A stretch of 64,000 nucleotides of DNA from Anopheles merus (GCF_017562075.2 NW_024427676.1:25508-89507), one strand, 5' to 3'; shown: positions 49,901 to 63,733, counted from the first letter of the stretch. Program-made: numbers and translations. The notes: a model not told the origin generated them from the letters alone.

Positions 49901-52900
49901 TACATAATTGGGCAACTCGTACCATTTTAATTAAGCATAATTTTGTTCGTAACTGTTCCTAGTCTCAAGATAATTCCCAACGATTTCCACCACGGCCAAT
50001 CAAAACTCGTGCGGGAATTAGCAACATTCTTGCTGTTATTTGTGACTGTTTCTACCGAACCAAAGAGCTACAGTTATGGCCCCTGCTTGCACTGCAATCG
50101 AACCGAACGGATGCAGTTCTGTTTTTGATGTTGGGCATGATTTAGCGACCCATAAATAAGGCGAAGTGGAGGGCACACCGATCGGGTGGGATGTGTATTT
50201 TCTGCACCAAACCACACCGGAGCACCAAACCGGAGCTGTTCGATACTTGAAAACGGATGCTTGAAAAACAATGACAGCTGTCCGGGGGAGGGAAGAAACC
50301 CCGGAAGCCCCGAACGCCGCGTGGCAGCGGAGATTTGTGGATCCTGTGAAGAACATTGGCGGTTGTGTACTTGTACGGTTATGGATGAACCGAATAATTT
50401 GGTTGTTGCTGCTGGTTGCGGTTTGTGCTTTGCATAAATTATCTTCTTTTTTCTCGCTCACCGCTGCTAGAATTGGTTAAAAATGGCAAAATGCAACAAA
50501 CTAACGGCGCGCGGGAAAGATGTTCCTTCGGCAGCAAGCTGAAGGGATACCGCGTTGCTGCGTTGTAATTTATAGACCAGAAGCAAACGTTAAATTATGC
50601 CCGCTCGTTGCGTGCTCGGTGGCAACATATTTTCGCCCGTGTCATGGAGAGTTCGGTTTCCGGTCAATCCGGGTATAGGGCCGGAGTTGCAAATGTAAGC
50701 CCTGGGAATGGTGTACTTAGTCGCGGAAACGGAATGTACCGGCCTCCGAACTGACCGACTGAAATAGGACTGGATTCCGTGTGTCCGAGAGGGAGAAGGA
50801 CACACTGAAATCCGCGGGAAATGGACGCAGTTTTTGTGGTAGCGCACCTTAAGGAACAATAATTAAAGACGGGAAGGAGTCCATCAAGAAGGATTTCACC
50901 GTTTGCATACAACTTCTGTATGCCTGCTTTAACAGAACAGGGGAGTAGGACAGTTCTACAACAAGTCCGAAAGAGTGATATTTACTAGCAAGGTAGAATA
51001 AATTAGCTAGACAAGCAGGAGTTGGGTCGGAAAAAGGATTGCACCGGAAACCGGTACCGGCTACAAATCACGCTCCAAGCGGCTTCCCTAAATCGGCAGC
51101 CCTCGTGTATGGAAGAGGTTGCTGGTGAAATTCCCAGACGCAAGGGCAGCAACCGATGTGAAGGAATCAGGATACGTGAGAATATTAAGAAGCCGGTCGA
51201 GCGGTTGTGATTTGCTGTGTGATTTGCTGCAAACTCATGGTCGCAGGCAGTAGGCTATTAAACGAGTGCTGCTTAGTAATGCTGGCTGTGGGTTGTAAAT
51301 TAAGTGGCAAGGAATCGGAACCCGTTGGGGAGTAATGAAAGAATGCATTTTAATGTAAGTTATTTGTAGTGTCTATTTTTTGAAATGTCATAAGCATATG
51401 TTAACTATCCCAGACAATGTTGGGTATCCTTAGTCATTCATACCAAACAATGAATGCATACAAAATATCGACGAATATAAAGCATTCTTCTTTGCAGCCT
51501 AGATATGCGCCTGAAGGTATGCAATAGTATATATTAGTATCTCTTTAAAGGTTAGAAAAGGTAGAATCATCTAATTATTCGATACCTTTGGCGAATATAA
51601 TGATTCCAAAAGAATTTTGATACGTGTTTTTTTATTTAAATCATATTCAGAAAGAGTTTACATTTGATTAATATACTTTAACAATTAGCACAAAATTTCA
51701 TTATCGATAATCGTATAACAGTTAACGATACAATACATTGCATACATTCAGGCGTTGATCTTCAGACAAAAACAAACAAATATTGAACAATTGGTAGAAT
51801 TTCAAATAAAATGCTGAAATTAAAGATCTTCCGATGACAATAACTTATAAAAGTATGTGTGAATATCACTGAATACCTATAATAAAATATGCATTAAATA
51901 TTAAATTGATATATCCTGTCCCAAATGGCTTGCAATGATCCATTCAATAGCCCTATGCTACCATCACAATGCCCCCTTAGAGAAAAAGCGAAACAAATCA
52001 GTTGCATCATCCTCGTTTGCCTATCTGATGTATGCTCGCCGCTCAATTACGTTTGATGGCATGACCACGACAGTGATGGGATTTAATGGAAAATTTGCCT
52101 TCTACCACCACAACCGCGCAATGACGAAGGACATTTAAGCGCGGCACGGTGACATTGCAGCACACCGAGCCACAGAGCTTCCACCGTTCGATGTCACATC
52201 ATCGCGCTAGCCAGCTGGCTCTGAGCTCGGTGAGTATTTGGTAAAGAAATCTGTGGCCAAGACTTGTCAAATGCGGACAAATTGAAAGTGGATTAGTGGC
52301 GCAAGGGGAGTCCCGCCCCGAAGCCTGCGGTAAATCAGTGACGTTAAGCTCCTGCGGATAGGCTGGTCTAATCCTGCCAGCCGAAAGCAACGTCGTCATC
52401 TGAACGTCAACATCGGTGGCCTGCCTTTATTCCATGGTTAGACAGAAGATTACGCCGTACGCATTCTGGGGCAGGAGTTTCCGTGCGGCATCTCCTGCGC
52501 CCTCCGTAGTTTCTCGTGCTTAATGCGGGTGTGCGTGTGCATGGACAGTGGCAAGCAACAATGGGGAGATGGAAGGAAATTTAATCTTTATTTAAAACAT
52601 AAAAAAGCAACTAAAGACACGCTGGGCCTGGCCGACGCGGTTGGTCTGTGGGCGCGGATGAGTGGGTCCCTCCCGCCGGGACGTCAACTTCACATTCCGT
52701 TCGCGTGGATGGTCGCGGCACCCCGGAGTGTCTGGTTGAGTGTAATTTATCTTCATCAACACCCGGACCTAATTCTAATGGAGAATGTCTGTTGAAGATG
52801 CATGCGAAGGCGACAATGATGGTGGTGACGGTGCTGGAGCAACCGCCTGTGGGGTTTTATCGTTTGTATCAAAACGGCTGCCATGGGGAGAAGTTCGTCA

Positions 52901-53536
52901 GGCTAGCCGCATTAAACTAGCGCACTGGTTCCAAGGATTCCTAGCAGGCTCCTAGGCACTTTCCTTTGTGTGGAGGGGTTAAATTTAAAGAAACTGAAGC
53001 AAACGTCAAACTGTTCAAGGTGTCAGAGTTGTCTTAAGGCGTGGAAGCAGAAACTTCAAGACTTCAAGGCAACTAACGGACATAAAAACTGTGCTAAAAT
53101 AGTTTCACTCATCAATTAAAGGATTCGGAGGCAATATAATGGAGTTTTAATCGTAGCTGCGTAAACGTCTTTTACCCAGAACCATCCTGAAATTGCACTG
53201 TTTTGCGCAATAGTTGGTTGAATTTATAAATAAACATCTCCGGCTCGTTTGGGGGGAAGTTTAAACGGCTTACCGGAACCGGGACCCATCAATCAGAACG
53301 TATAGTAAGCCCGAGGTCAACTATGCAACTGTACAAACCCGCTGTATTCCTTGCCAAAGCAAGACCCCGGCCCTGTTGAGTTTGGTACAAACTTTTGCCA
53401 ATCCATTCCCCCGGAACATGGTACGATACAAGTTGTTCGTGCATTCCCTTCCACGCTCGCTTTTAGCCGGAGGTCGGAACTTTGTAAAACATGTCCGTTA
53501 ACCATTTTACAGCGCGAACTCGGTCCGTTGCACCAT

Positions 53537-53561
53537 GCTGCTGCTGCTGCTGCTGCTGCTG
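53537..53561. repeat. (CTG)n microsatellite
   Basis: About eight tandem CTG units following an ATG-like context. The flanking frames close quickly, so it is not taken as coding. Confidence 0.9.
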
Positions 53562-54681
53562 GTGGCGTCAAATTAGGGTTGGCTTCATGGAGTCATGATT
53601 AAGATTACCAATATTACGATAATAATAAACTTATAATACGGTAGCTAACCAGGAAAGGTGGCGCTGCAATAGGGGAAGGAAGTTCATTCGTTTAGTTCCC
53701 GCTAGAATTTTCTGAAGGGAAGACTTTCGGGCAGCGGAATGAGCCCGAGCCGGATAGTGTAGCGATACTATCACACCAACAACGTCCATAAAACAACTGT
53801 AATTGATACAGTGCGGTGGTACAGTACTGTACGAAAAGGGCAATCAGCATTGGCAAGGGATGCGATGAGGTACAACAATGGTAAAAGTACACTAAAGTGC
53901 ATAACTTTCTCGTTATAGCGTTTGGGTGGCGTTGCTGTCTCTTTCTCTCTCTCTCTCACTCTCTGTGTCGGAACCACAGATGGTAGATTTTAATTTCAAA
54001 TCAACGAAAATATGCTCCTGTCACTTAAAATTCGGGTTCCCGGATTCGGTGCACCGGATAAAGTTCTATCCAGCGTAAAACGTTTAGCGTTTTTTTCTCT
54101 CTTTCGGTGAACATTATGGAGGCGATGGGCGATAAGCGAATGTGCAATATCGTGCATGGTGGTGCACGATCCCTTTTTATCACACAGCACAGGCAGCATG
54201 AAATCGCGGCCCGAAATCGCGGTGGGCGATAAAATGTGGGAACTATTTTATAATGAAAATGTTACCCCATGTTCAAGCCACTAACAGGGCATGTTTCTTT
54301 TAGGAACGAGCCAAAAAAAAAAGGAAGAACTTCCCTCCTTGGCAGGGCGTTTGGTAGCAAACTTTTTGTGCATGACTGGTGGTAATTAAATTATGCCTTA
54401 ACTGGGAACAGTTTTGCTCCTGGTTGGTGGTTACTTTCCTGGCTCAAACATTTACATGGTAATTTTTATCGCTGCTACAGCATTTTTATCACGCCGTTTT
54501 TGGTTATTTTTATACGACTACCGGACTAGTTTGCACCATCCTTTCAGCATTCCACCCTTGAGCAGCGGGAGCTAATGACAAATAGCGAATGACAAATCAT
54601 TTGCCGAACAGAAATGCGACACGGCCATCAAGATAGTGGAGGGCTTCGATCAAACTTTTGCACGGCACCACCAGTGGAGAA

Positions 54682-54702
54682 GGGGGGGGGGGGGGGAGGG
54701 GG
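54682..54702. repeat. Poly-G tract with G-quadruplex potential
   Basis: Fifteen consecutive G, one A, then five G. Such tracts are prone to slippage and sequencing error. Confidence 0.85.
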
Positions 54703-55329
54703 TAAAAGTTTGTTTTCCACCCGATCTGTTTAATCAATGTGACAGTGCCGATGTCACTGCAAATGAATTGGGTAAAGTTTGGGTGGCGTTTATTTTTTTT
54801 TTCTGCTCTCTGAGCAGAGAGGGAAGCAAAGTTTGGTCCTGCTTTTTCGTGTCTCTTTACCATTGATAGTTATGTAAATTGAAATGAGAAGTTTATTAGC
54901 GTATCTTTTTGATCGCAAACATCAGTGCTGTAATAAATTCTGAGAATGTTGGGTGGGTGGTGGTTCCGTATCATCCATCAGTGGCCATTTTAAAAAGCCA
55001 TTAAAACTGTTACACTGCAGTTTTTTTGGAGTCTTTTTTGTTGTGGTGGCTTTGGTTTCAAAGGGATGTTTCGTATCGAAGTTCGTAATTTTAACGGAGT
55101 TCGTATATGCTCTATCTGTGATTTCCTTCATAATGTTAAGTAAATTTGTGTGCTGCAAGTTGTAACTATAGTTTCTTTGCTGAATTTCCTCAGAAGAGAA
55201 TGGTTTCGCTCAACGGTTTTCAAGACCACAAAGACAACAATACCACTTGAGCTGTTGCCAAATGATTTGAAAAAGGATCAATTTTTAATGAATACCGACA
55301 AATGAAGTAAGGGTTTGGATGTATTTAAT

Positions 55330-55540
55330 TTGTAGTCATTGGTTACTTATCCGGCGCTACAACCGCCTTGCGATCTTGGCCTGCCTCAGGAGTGTCCTAC
55401 ATCACTCACGATCTCGCGCATTCATCTGCCAGTCCGTTATCCCGGTCTTAATGGCGGACGCCTCTACGCCATCCTGCAACTTTTGGCAATTTGGGCATGA
55501 AAAGCCTCCTCTGTCCGTATGGACGGCCTAAAAAGATGCT
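55330..55540 (+). repeat. Putative dispersed repeat (mosquito SINE/MITE-like)
   Basis: A GC-richer block within AT-rich DNA with the sequence style GGCGCTACAACCGCCTTGCG ... TCTTGGCCTGCCTCAGGAG ... CTCCTCTGTCCGTATGGACG. I recall this style as repetitive in mosquito genomes. No second copy was found in this window, so the call rests on recall and not on internal comparison. Confidence 0.4.
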
Positions 55541-55929
55541 TATTGCATTTTGATGCTCGTTGCAAAAGCTTCCTAGAGAATCTCTTACGTATTAACAAAC
55601 CTTACAGCAATGATCAAACAGAGCTACAATTGATCCTCCCTGGTTAGGTGGTCTGTTTTCGTTAGGTTACTCGGTAGTTGGCACCTCAATAGTTAGATTG
55701 TTTGCCAACCAACAAGATACTTTCGACAGTAAGAAACTCCAGCATTTTTACGATGATTGTCAAGCGAGTAATCTATGATGTTTTTCCTTTTTTTTTATTT
55801 TCTTTTCTATCAATCATATGCAACGTGTACTGACGAAAAGGACGTTGAATAGCACGAGTGCACGTTTTGATCAGTAAGTTGTCGTGCGATTTCAATGGAG
55901 CTTTTAAAGGCCTATATTCCAAATTTGTT

Positions 55930-56138
55930 GTTGCCGGTTTGGTGGTACAGTTGTCAACTCGTATGCCTTAACAACATGCTCATCATGGGTTCAAGACCCG
56001 AATGTACCTCTCATACGTAGGACTTTACTATCCTGCTATATATGATCAGTCAGTAAGTCGCACGGAAAGCCAAGCTCAGTAGTGATACAGGCAGGTAAGC
56101 CTTGATCGTTAACGGTTTTTGTGCTATAGAAGAAAAGG
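55930..56138 (+). repeat. SINE200-like element, near full length
   Basis: It begins GGTTTGGTGGTACAGTTGTC, continues with AACAACATGCTCATCATGGG and TTCAAGACC (good polymerase III box B), then CGTAGGACTTTACTATCCTG, GTCGCACGGAAAGCCAAGCT, GGCAGGTAAGCCTTGATCG, and ends GTGCTATAGAAGAAAAGG. This is the best copy of the tRNA-derived family in the window; the other copies match parts of it. Confidence 0.8.
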
Positions 56139-56330
56139 ATGAATTCCTAATTTGTTAGTAAGTAACTTTGATTGTATGCCAAATGTTGAATTTACGCTTT
56201 TTACCCAGTTTTCCATAGAAACATTTGGAGTATATTATTGAAGTCAGACTGTTTTATGATACATTTTTCCATCGGTATGGGTATGTGTATAACTCCAAAC
56301 TTCTCAACTCGTGTTTAAGTGGCTGTTTAA

Positions 56331-56381
56331 TTAACCCATGCGGATCTGCCCGAGTGAGACTCGGGCTGTGCAGAGGGTTAA
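56331..56381. mobile_element. Minimal TTAA-flanked palindromic element (piggyBac-type MITE candidate)
   Basis: TTAA at both ends (56331-56334 and 56378-56381) encloses a 43-bp imperfect palindrome. It starts CCC and ends GGG and has a perfect central stem CCCGAG...CTCGGG around a 5-base loop. A TTAA duplication with CCC/GGG termini is the hallmark of piggyBac-family elements. The very small size leaves open that it is an ordinary hairpin or only the residue of an element. Confidence 0.5.
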
Positions 56382-59300
56382 TTTAAGTTAAAATTATTTC
56401 TGAAAATGTTTTGGTTATTTCAAATATTTTCGGTGTTATTGAATCTTCTTAGTAAACAACCAAAGCGACCCATTTCCTACCCCAGCATGAGAATTGATCA
56501 ATCACGCTTGTTTATAGTTGTCCAGAGCAATGGTCACAAGCAAATTCGATCCATACAGAATTTATCGCAACTGCACGTGTTCAACCTCACCTGCAGTCGG
56601 CCGCAACGTTCAAACGGTAAGACATATGTCCCAGGTCCTTCGTTAGTAGTTGAATCGAAAACTAAAACTCAAACAACCACACACACGCTCGCTACAATTG
56701 CACGGAGCAATGCGGTGGAAATCTTGCAATTTATGGTAGCGAAGATAAATCGACCCCGAACATGTGTTCCCGATGGTTTTTTTTTTGTTGCGTCCCAATC
56801 TCGTATCCCATGTGCCCTTGTGTACCACGTTCCTACCGAAGCAAGGTAGTGAAATGTACAAATTCACAGCTAGTTGTTTTCAATCGAGAGCGGTTTTTTT
56901 GTGCCGTCGAGATCATGTGAAACCGTGTGCCGGAATCGGTTAAACGAGAAACAATATTTTTCACCCATTTTGTGGTAGAGTAATGGGTTGGCATTTACTA
57001 GCAGCGCGTTCCCGGTGGTGGCACCAGAAACGGGTTGATTACTGGTTGGTAGGGGGTACTCGCCACATAAAACATCACCACGCACGGCATTGTGCACAGC
57101 GCCCCTAGCAGTAGCAGTAGCAGCAGTGAAACGGAGAGGTAATTAAATTAAAAACCAATCTAAAAATAAGTACCCTATAACTTTAAAAATAGTTACTAAC
57201 CCGTCCGGTAACGATGATTGGGTTTTCATCTTCACTCTTTCACTGGGAGGATGTGTGTGTTTCAGTTTTATTTTATTGTGTCCCTACGGGCGGCAAACCC
57301 GTAAGCGTGTGCCGGACCGGGTTATGTGTAATATTTCGTATTTTATTTTTCCTACCCTTCACTACCACCGCCCCCCCCCAAAGGGGGAGTTTCGCGTTTG
57401 TTTTCCTTCTCTTCCAAAGTTGAGTCGTTTGTGGCAACGCTGTCACGCGTGACATGTAGATATTTCATCTCGGCGTGATTAATTAGCAAACACAGGGACG
57501 CTGATTTAGCGATCGTAGCGCGGTGTTATCTGACGCCCTGAAGCACTAGAAACCAGCAACGGGGAGGTTTGAAAGGCGATAAAGCTGAAAACTATAACAT
57601 GAAACGATCGTTTTTGCTCTACGCTTCGGGAAAAGGGTAGGACGGGAGGTTAATGTAGTTTCAAAGGGCGCCAACACTAACCGATAGTGTCGTCGCGATA
57701 TGCCAGACGGGCATAGGTGTCACCAGACATTTACTAGATGGATGAGCTAAAAACAGGTGTCAGTGGAACAGGGGCAACAGACGGCCAAGACAATGGTAGA
57801 CAGCTAAAGCGGGAGAAAGAGAGAGAGTAGACGGTCCCTGCATGGGGTGATGTATAAATCCGGACGTGTTGACTCTGTAAACCGAATGAGCAGGTTGTTC
57901 GGGGAGGATTACGTGGCGTCAAGGCAAGTCCACTGGTCAGCTGGTGACTACTAATTAAAAGTGTAATGTGTTCGGGTTATGGCTATGTTATGGGGATGGT
58001 CCGAGCGGGTGATCAACCATACTCGCGAAGATCAACATTGTTGCATCTAATGATCGTGGAATGCTATTAGAGGCTATTCGGCGCAGGAATGGGCCAAATG
58101 GTGTATATGAAACGTTGTGCTCTGTAATGACCTACTGAAATGTGAATAGAATGTGCTGAGGAATGTGTAGTAAGATACTGGGCCAAACAAACTTAGCGAT
58201 ATTTTAACCTATTTTTAATTAAGGGCATACCTCCTCAAGGATCTTTAAATTGCTTCAAAGTATACTAGACTAAAACCAAGCACTAATCTACCAAATATGT
58301 CTTTCTACACTTCCTCCTCTGCCCACTGAAATTGACACTTTTCAGCGCACGAATCAATTGCACCGAGACGGATCAAATTATTATCCTTCCTTTGCCGATA
58401 GTGCCGATAATGGTGCGAAAAAATAAACCCCAGTGTTCTGGTTTCTTAAATATTAATCAACTAATTAAAAGTTTTCTCATTAGCGACTCGTCACAGCACC
58501 GCGACCGTGTCTGGGAGAGGGAAGAGGTTGAAACTGAAAGAAATTAGCAGAATTAGTTAACCTAAATCCGGGTCAACGGCGGTCACTGAATAGCGCCGCG
58601 AAGGAAGTGCATTTTGCCTACTCGGATGATTGATGAATGAGGGTAGAGGGTTATTTTTTAATGATTTAATGAATGAATCAATGCTTCTTGGGGTAATCCT
58701 AGGGAATCGATTAGAAATTTTGGGAGTGTCTTTAAGCGATTAGTTCTTATGATGCTGAGTATAGTTACAATTTGATTATTGTAAGTTTAATTGAAAACAA
58801 CACACCTTTTGATATTTTCTTTGCCATGATTTGACAAATAATTTAAATTATTTCTTTATCTGGTAAAAGTACCAAGCGACTTCTTTTATGGAGCTCACTA
58901 GGTTTAGCTGGATACTTTTGAATCTTTACCGTTTCAGCACATGCTTGGTAATTTATGGCAATTAGAATACAAAATGTCAATAGTATACTCAAAGAGCATA
59001 ATTAAGGAATTCAGCAACTTATTGAGGATTTTTAACATATCTTTTTGGTCATTTACATATCACGTTCTGATCGATATAGCAACCAAAATTCTCCTATTTT
59101 TAAAATTTTAAATTCCTACCATTACTAGTTTTAGGATTTTTTGGAAACCAAATTAACGTAAAAATACTAACTGTTAAAGGCCTAAAATACGGGCGCAATG
59201 GATTTGACAGCTAAACTGTTATACTGTTATACGCGTTGAACGCGATCGTGGAAACCTTGCGTCGAGTAGTTTTGGCTGATGATTTATATAAACAAATATA

Positions 59301-61159
59301 TTATTTGTTTAATCAGGAGGAACGGCTTTGCCGTATTGCTTAAAATTAAATATAGTATATAAACAAACAAAATGTATGTATGTATCCACAAAAAAGTGAT
59401 CGTTTCGTTTGCAACGAAATATCAACTCATCAGTTTACCATTTGCTGCTACTTTACAGAACACAATCATCGGACTTCGAATAAAATACTCACTATTCCGC
59501 TCTGCATGATACAAACTCGGATGCATCGGATGCTGCGAGTTGAATAAATTATTCATCATTTCATAAATTAATGTAAAAATGGCCATCCCGGCTGATCGGA
59601 TGAAAATATATGTGTGACACAGTCGCGGAAAAGAGGGGTGGAGGGAGTTTTCGCCACCTGGACCACCTGGCGAAATCGATGGTACCGGCAACACCACATG
59701 GAGTGATGGCTGAAAAAGGATGGTTGACATGCTTTCAGCACACACAAACACACACTCACAGCCCTCACTGATGAGTCTGAAGGGTGGAACGGTGTTATTC
59801 ATTTCCATGCCCGATGCCCGTTGCGCTCTGATTCGTGGCGGTGATTTTCAATTTGCACCATTTTTTGTTTTGTTTTGCAACCATTGCGGTTCATCATCAG
59901 TGAAGGAGCAGCAGTGCCAGGGCGTGCCAGTGAGTGAGTGAGTGGTGCAGGCAGTGAGTGATTCAGTATAAGGGAAAATTAAATTAATCCATAAATCATT
60001 AAAATTATCGACGAACGATCGGTGGGGGCTGGGTGGGATGGGCGGGAGAGTGCTACCGTTTGTTAGAGAAATATAATAATTTCATGCTCGAATTACTCTA
60101 TCCGGGAGTATGTGAGTGTGTGTGAAAGTGTTTGTGTATGGGTTGTAGGGTTAAATGTATGTTTCTGTGTCGGGAAAATCGCATCAACCCGAATCCGTGT
60201 GCACAGTGTGAGGTGCCAGAAGCGGAGCAAAAATATCCTGACCTCATCGGGATTGGCAAAAATGGTGTGGAACGTAACAACAAGAACAACAAAAGCCACA
60301 CGATATTTAAGCTGATTCGCACAATAAATAAAGCAAAGTTCATAATTATCTATAAATCACTAGCCGTTACGCGGGAGGAACTCCCTGGATGCTGCACACC
60401 GATGTCAATGGTGCAGCAATTGTACCGTCGCAAGTCAATGGTAGTGTTTAGGTTCACAGATTAACTAACAAAGCCGCGGCCCAGATCCTGGTGGACTGAT
60501 GGGCTTTGCATATCGATCAAGGCATATCACGAACGTGATGTATTTGCTGTAGCCCAGCAACAACTGGTACCGCACGCGTGGAGGTGAACCATTGGCCCAT
60601 GTAATGGGAGCGGTTTTGCTGATAGTGATGAGGCGGTGCTGATAATACTAGGTAAATGCAGTGAATGTAGGATCAGTTTCCGGGATGGGTTTTGAATAAT
60701 TTAGACACAGTTGTTGGGACTGCCGGGTTCGGTTGGAAAGCGTAGCATGTAATCGGATCAATACTAAAGCATTTAAAATATACGATGAACATAAAATTAA
60801 TTAAACATAAATGTAGCGGAAAGATAAAAATATAAAATAATGAACATGTTCGGAAATGGGATTGCAAACAGGAACAGAAAGAAAACAAAAGAGTTGAAAA
60901 TGAATAATGGAATTTAAATCTCAATAAACTGTATGCAATGTGAAATTTATAATTAAAAAACCAGAAAAACTCTTAGAACGAATAAAAAAATTATGTTTAA
61001 ATTGAACATTTAGATCATTTTTTAAATAATTTTAAAGAAATTATTATCCTTATCTTACTGAAATGAATGAAAAATACTATTATTTCAACTATAAACTGTA
61101 AACTTTTCAACTATTTTCTACTTTTTTATTCATTTTATAACAATTTCGTCCATTCCATT

Positions 61160-61510
61160 CCAATGACCAATTACTTGTAGCTAATTAGTTACTCATAACT
61201 AGTTTTTTGTTCTAGTCATTTTTAACCTTTGCATTCTTTTCACTTTTCTCTTTTTACGATCAGTTACTTGTAGCTAGTTACTCTTACTAGTTAGCCTTGG
61301 AAGTTATTTTTAACCAGTTTCTTTGAATCTTTCGCTTTATTACAATCCAACAATTACTAAATCTTAGCACAACTTTTACAAATATATTTTTGCTTTTATG
61401 TTATCTTTTGTTGATTGATATATTTTTTTTATTTTTCTATTTTTTAGACTCAATACATGCTGTTTTTTTAACTTTTTAATTTTTTAGACTCAATATAAGC
61501 TGAAAAAATA
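61160..61510. repeat. Degenerate direct repeats in T-rich DNA
   Basis: TTACTTGTAGCTA followed by AGTTACTC occurs twice (near 61171 and 61264). TTTTTTAGACTCAATA followed by A-G-C-T-G-like sequence occurs twice about 42 bp apart (near 61442 and 61484). Confidence 0.7.
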
Positions 61511-63711
61511 TGAAATACATGAGCACCTGAATAACAAAATAGTTAATTAAAATCCTCACTAGTGAGCCAAGTCTCTTAACGAAGGCGATAATTTAATGAA
61601 AATTATTCTAAAATGTCTTAGTAAATGATATAAACAATAAGTTGTGTGTATTTTTTTTATCTTTTGAATCTGCTGCTGTTTAAAGCATTATATATTCACA
61701 GTACAGCCTTGGAATGCACACATCATTTGCTTCACCATCTCACCTTAAACCCGCCGGATCTTGCGGGCCCGCGGTATGTGCACCTTAAATGCCACTCCAC
61801 ACGGGGAAAATGTCTTCTCACGTGCCATTCTGTGCGCCCTGTCTCATACCAGACGGGATGGTTAATGTGTGTGTTTGTGTGTTATGCCCTTTCGCTGGTT
61901 GTTAGACGGGCAAAGAAACCACCAGCCCTATCAACAGCAACAACAAACAACGCTGGCGACGGGATGACTTTTTCCGTCATCTTTTCACTTTCCCCATGCC
62001 CCCCCCCCCATGAGAACGACCCCAGAAAACAGATGGGCACGTGGGAATAACGACGGCGCGTCTTTTAAAGGTTCGGTGTATCTTTCTCTATTGGTGCAGC
62101 CCCCTGAAAGCATCCTTAAACACGCCGCAACGCCAGACAACCAACCTCCGTCAACCAGCCAACAGACGGAACGTAGCACACATCGTCGTCGTCGTCGACG
62201 AAAGGTCGCCCCAAAAGAGGGCTGGTAAAGGGATGGGACGGCCCCCACTCTCCCTTTCTACGGCTCCCCGTCGCATTGAAAGGGCAATAAAACGAAATAT
62301 TTATTTAGCGTAAATTGGTATTTATAACGCAATGAATATGTTCTAGCCCGAATAAAAATAAGGAAATTATTGCGGGCTTATTGCGGAGCGTTGGGGGAGT
62401 GTGTGTGTTCCCGTATCCGGATGTGAACCATGGCCGTGAGAGATGCGTGCGAAACTGCGTGCGTTTAGATGATGATGATGATGGGCCGGAAAATCTTTCA
62501 CCGTGCTAAAGTAAAGAGACAGCCCTGTGCCCCCTTTTGGGGCACTTGAAAGCTGGTAGAGGTGGTTTTGGGAGGAAGATGTGTACTGCTTGGAAGTGGT
62601 GTGAAGAGGGCAAACAGGAGGGGCGGTCCCGTTTATCATCGATGAAAGTAGCGAGTGGTAGTAAATTTTGCTCTAAGTATGGCAATCATTTGCTAGGGTG
62701 AACAAGTGTTGAACAATTGGTAAATTAGAGCGTTATTTACGGCCCGGCTGTCAGCAAGATCACACTCGCAGTAGAAGAGTGTTCCACAAAAAGGACAAAG
62801 CAATGTATTAGGTTAGTATATTATCAATCAAATTGAGTGGAAAAATAAATGACACATATTAAAATTTAGATTAATATTTTGTTTTGCATGCCAAAATGTT
62901 ATTCTAAGCTCCTTTAAGGGACAAATTTGAACAGAGACGAGTAACATTTTTGTAACAAGTGAAAAGCATAACTATAATAAAATAAAATATATATTTTTAC
63001 ACTTCAAAAGCGTGACATTACAGTGGAATGATTCAATAAAATCTGAAATAACATAACAATCCTGGCTACGAGGTGAGTAATTAAAACCTATGTAAGTAAT
63101 TTGTTTATGTATAAAATACGACAAAAAGGATAATATGTGATTATATTTGACCTAAAAAAAGAAATTTATAATACGCATGCCATTATTATAAATATGCAAA
63201 TTGCTTAAATTTAATTCTTAACTTTCACCAATTATAAACCAACCCCTTAAACACATTTGAACCATTATAAAAATGCATAATACAAAAAAAACAGCACTTA
63301 AACACATGTTTGCCAACATTAATCGCCCGGTTGTTACTGCGGGAAACCATATTCATTTTATCCAACCCAACCAAACTCCCAATAACACTTTATCTCTTTA
63401 TCGGTTTACCAGTTTTTCCCATGTATCCGAGAGAGGGCTGTTAAGGAAAAACCGCAAAAACCCGCACGCACACACACCATACATCCCCCTATTTACCTAG
63501 GAGCCGGGGTCACTTAACGGCAACCGCAGCTCCGATTTACAAAACGATGCGGATGCGTCCCCTTTCCCTCTAACAAATTTGTGGTGACTCGGCAGTTCCC
63601 CGGGAGAACTCAGGCCTCTCGGTATGGGCCTCGGTAAGTAAAAGCGTAGTAAAATTAACATTTCGAACCGCAACAAATGTACGAACGGGATGGACCTTGG
63701 AACCTTGGATG

Positions 63712-63733
63712 GTGTGTGTGTGTGTGTGTGTGT
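63712..63733. repeat. (GT)n microsatellite
   Basis: Eleven uninterrupted GT units. Confidence 0.93.

Larger units (their letters stand above)
46990..55300. other. Intergenic or intronic DNA, no supported gene
   Basis: AT-rich and GC-moderate blocks alternate; the GC-moderate ones are at about 47.9-49.6, 50.0-51.3, 52.1-52.9 and 53.2-53.6 kb. A 76-codon frame at 48757-48987 with a hydrophobic start is the best small candidate but is unsupported otherwise. A CTG run lies at 53537-53561 and a G-tract at 54682. The blocks may be enhancers or unrecognised exons. Confidence 0.35.

Noticed and set aside
55936..56010. tRNA gene suggested by the TTCAAGACC box B
   Set aside because: No cloverleaf can be formed, and the sequence matches the other SINE copies in this window; it is the tRNA-derived head of a SINE.
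59422..59808. 128-codon minus-strand frame
   Set aside because: No domain or splice signals and average composition; may be conserved non-coding DNA but there is no support for coding.
60132..60464. 110-codon + strand frame containing several cysteines
   Set aside because: Cysteines come from GT/TG-rich sequence at the start, and the remainder shows no recognised pattern or splice context.
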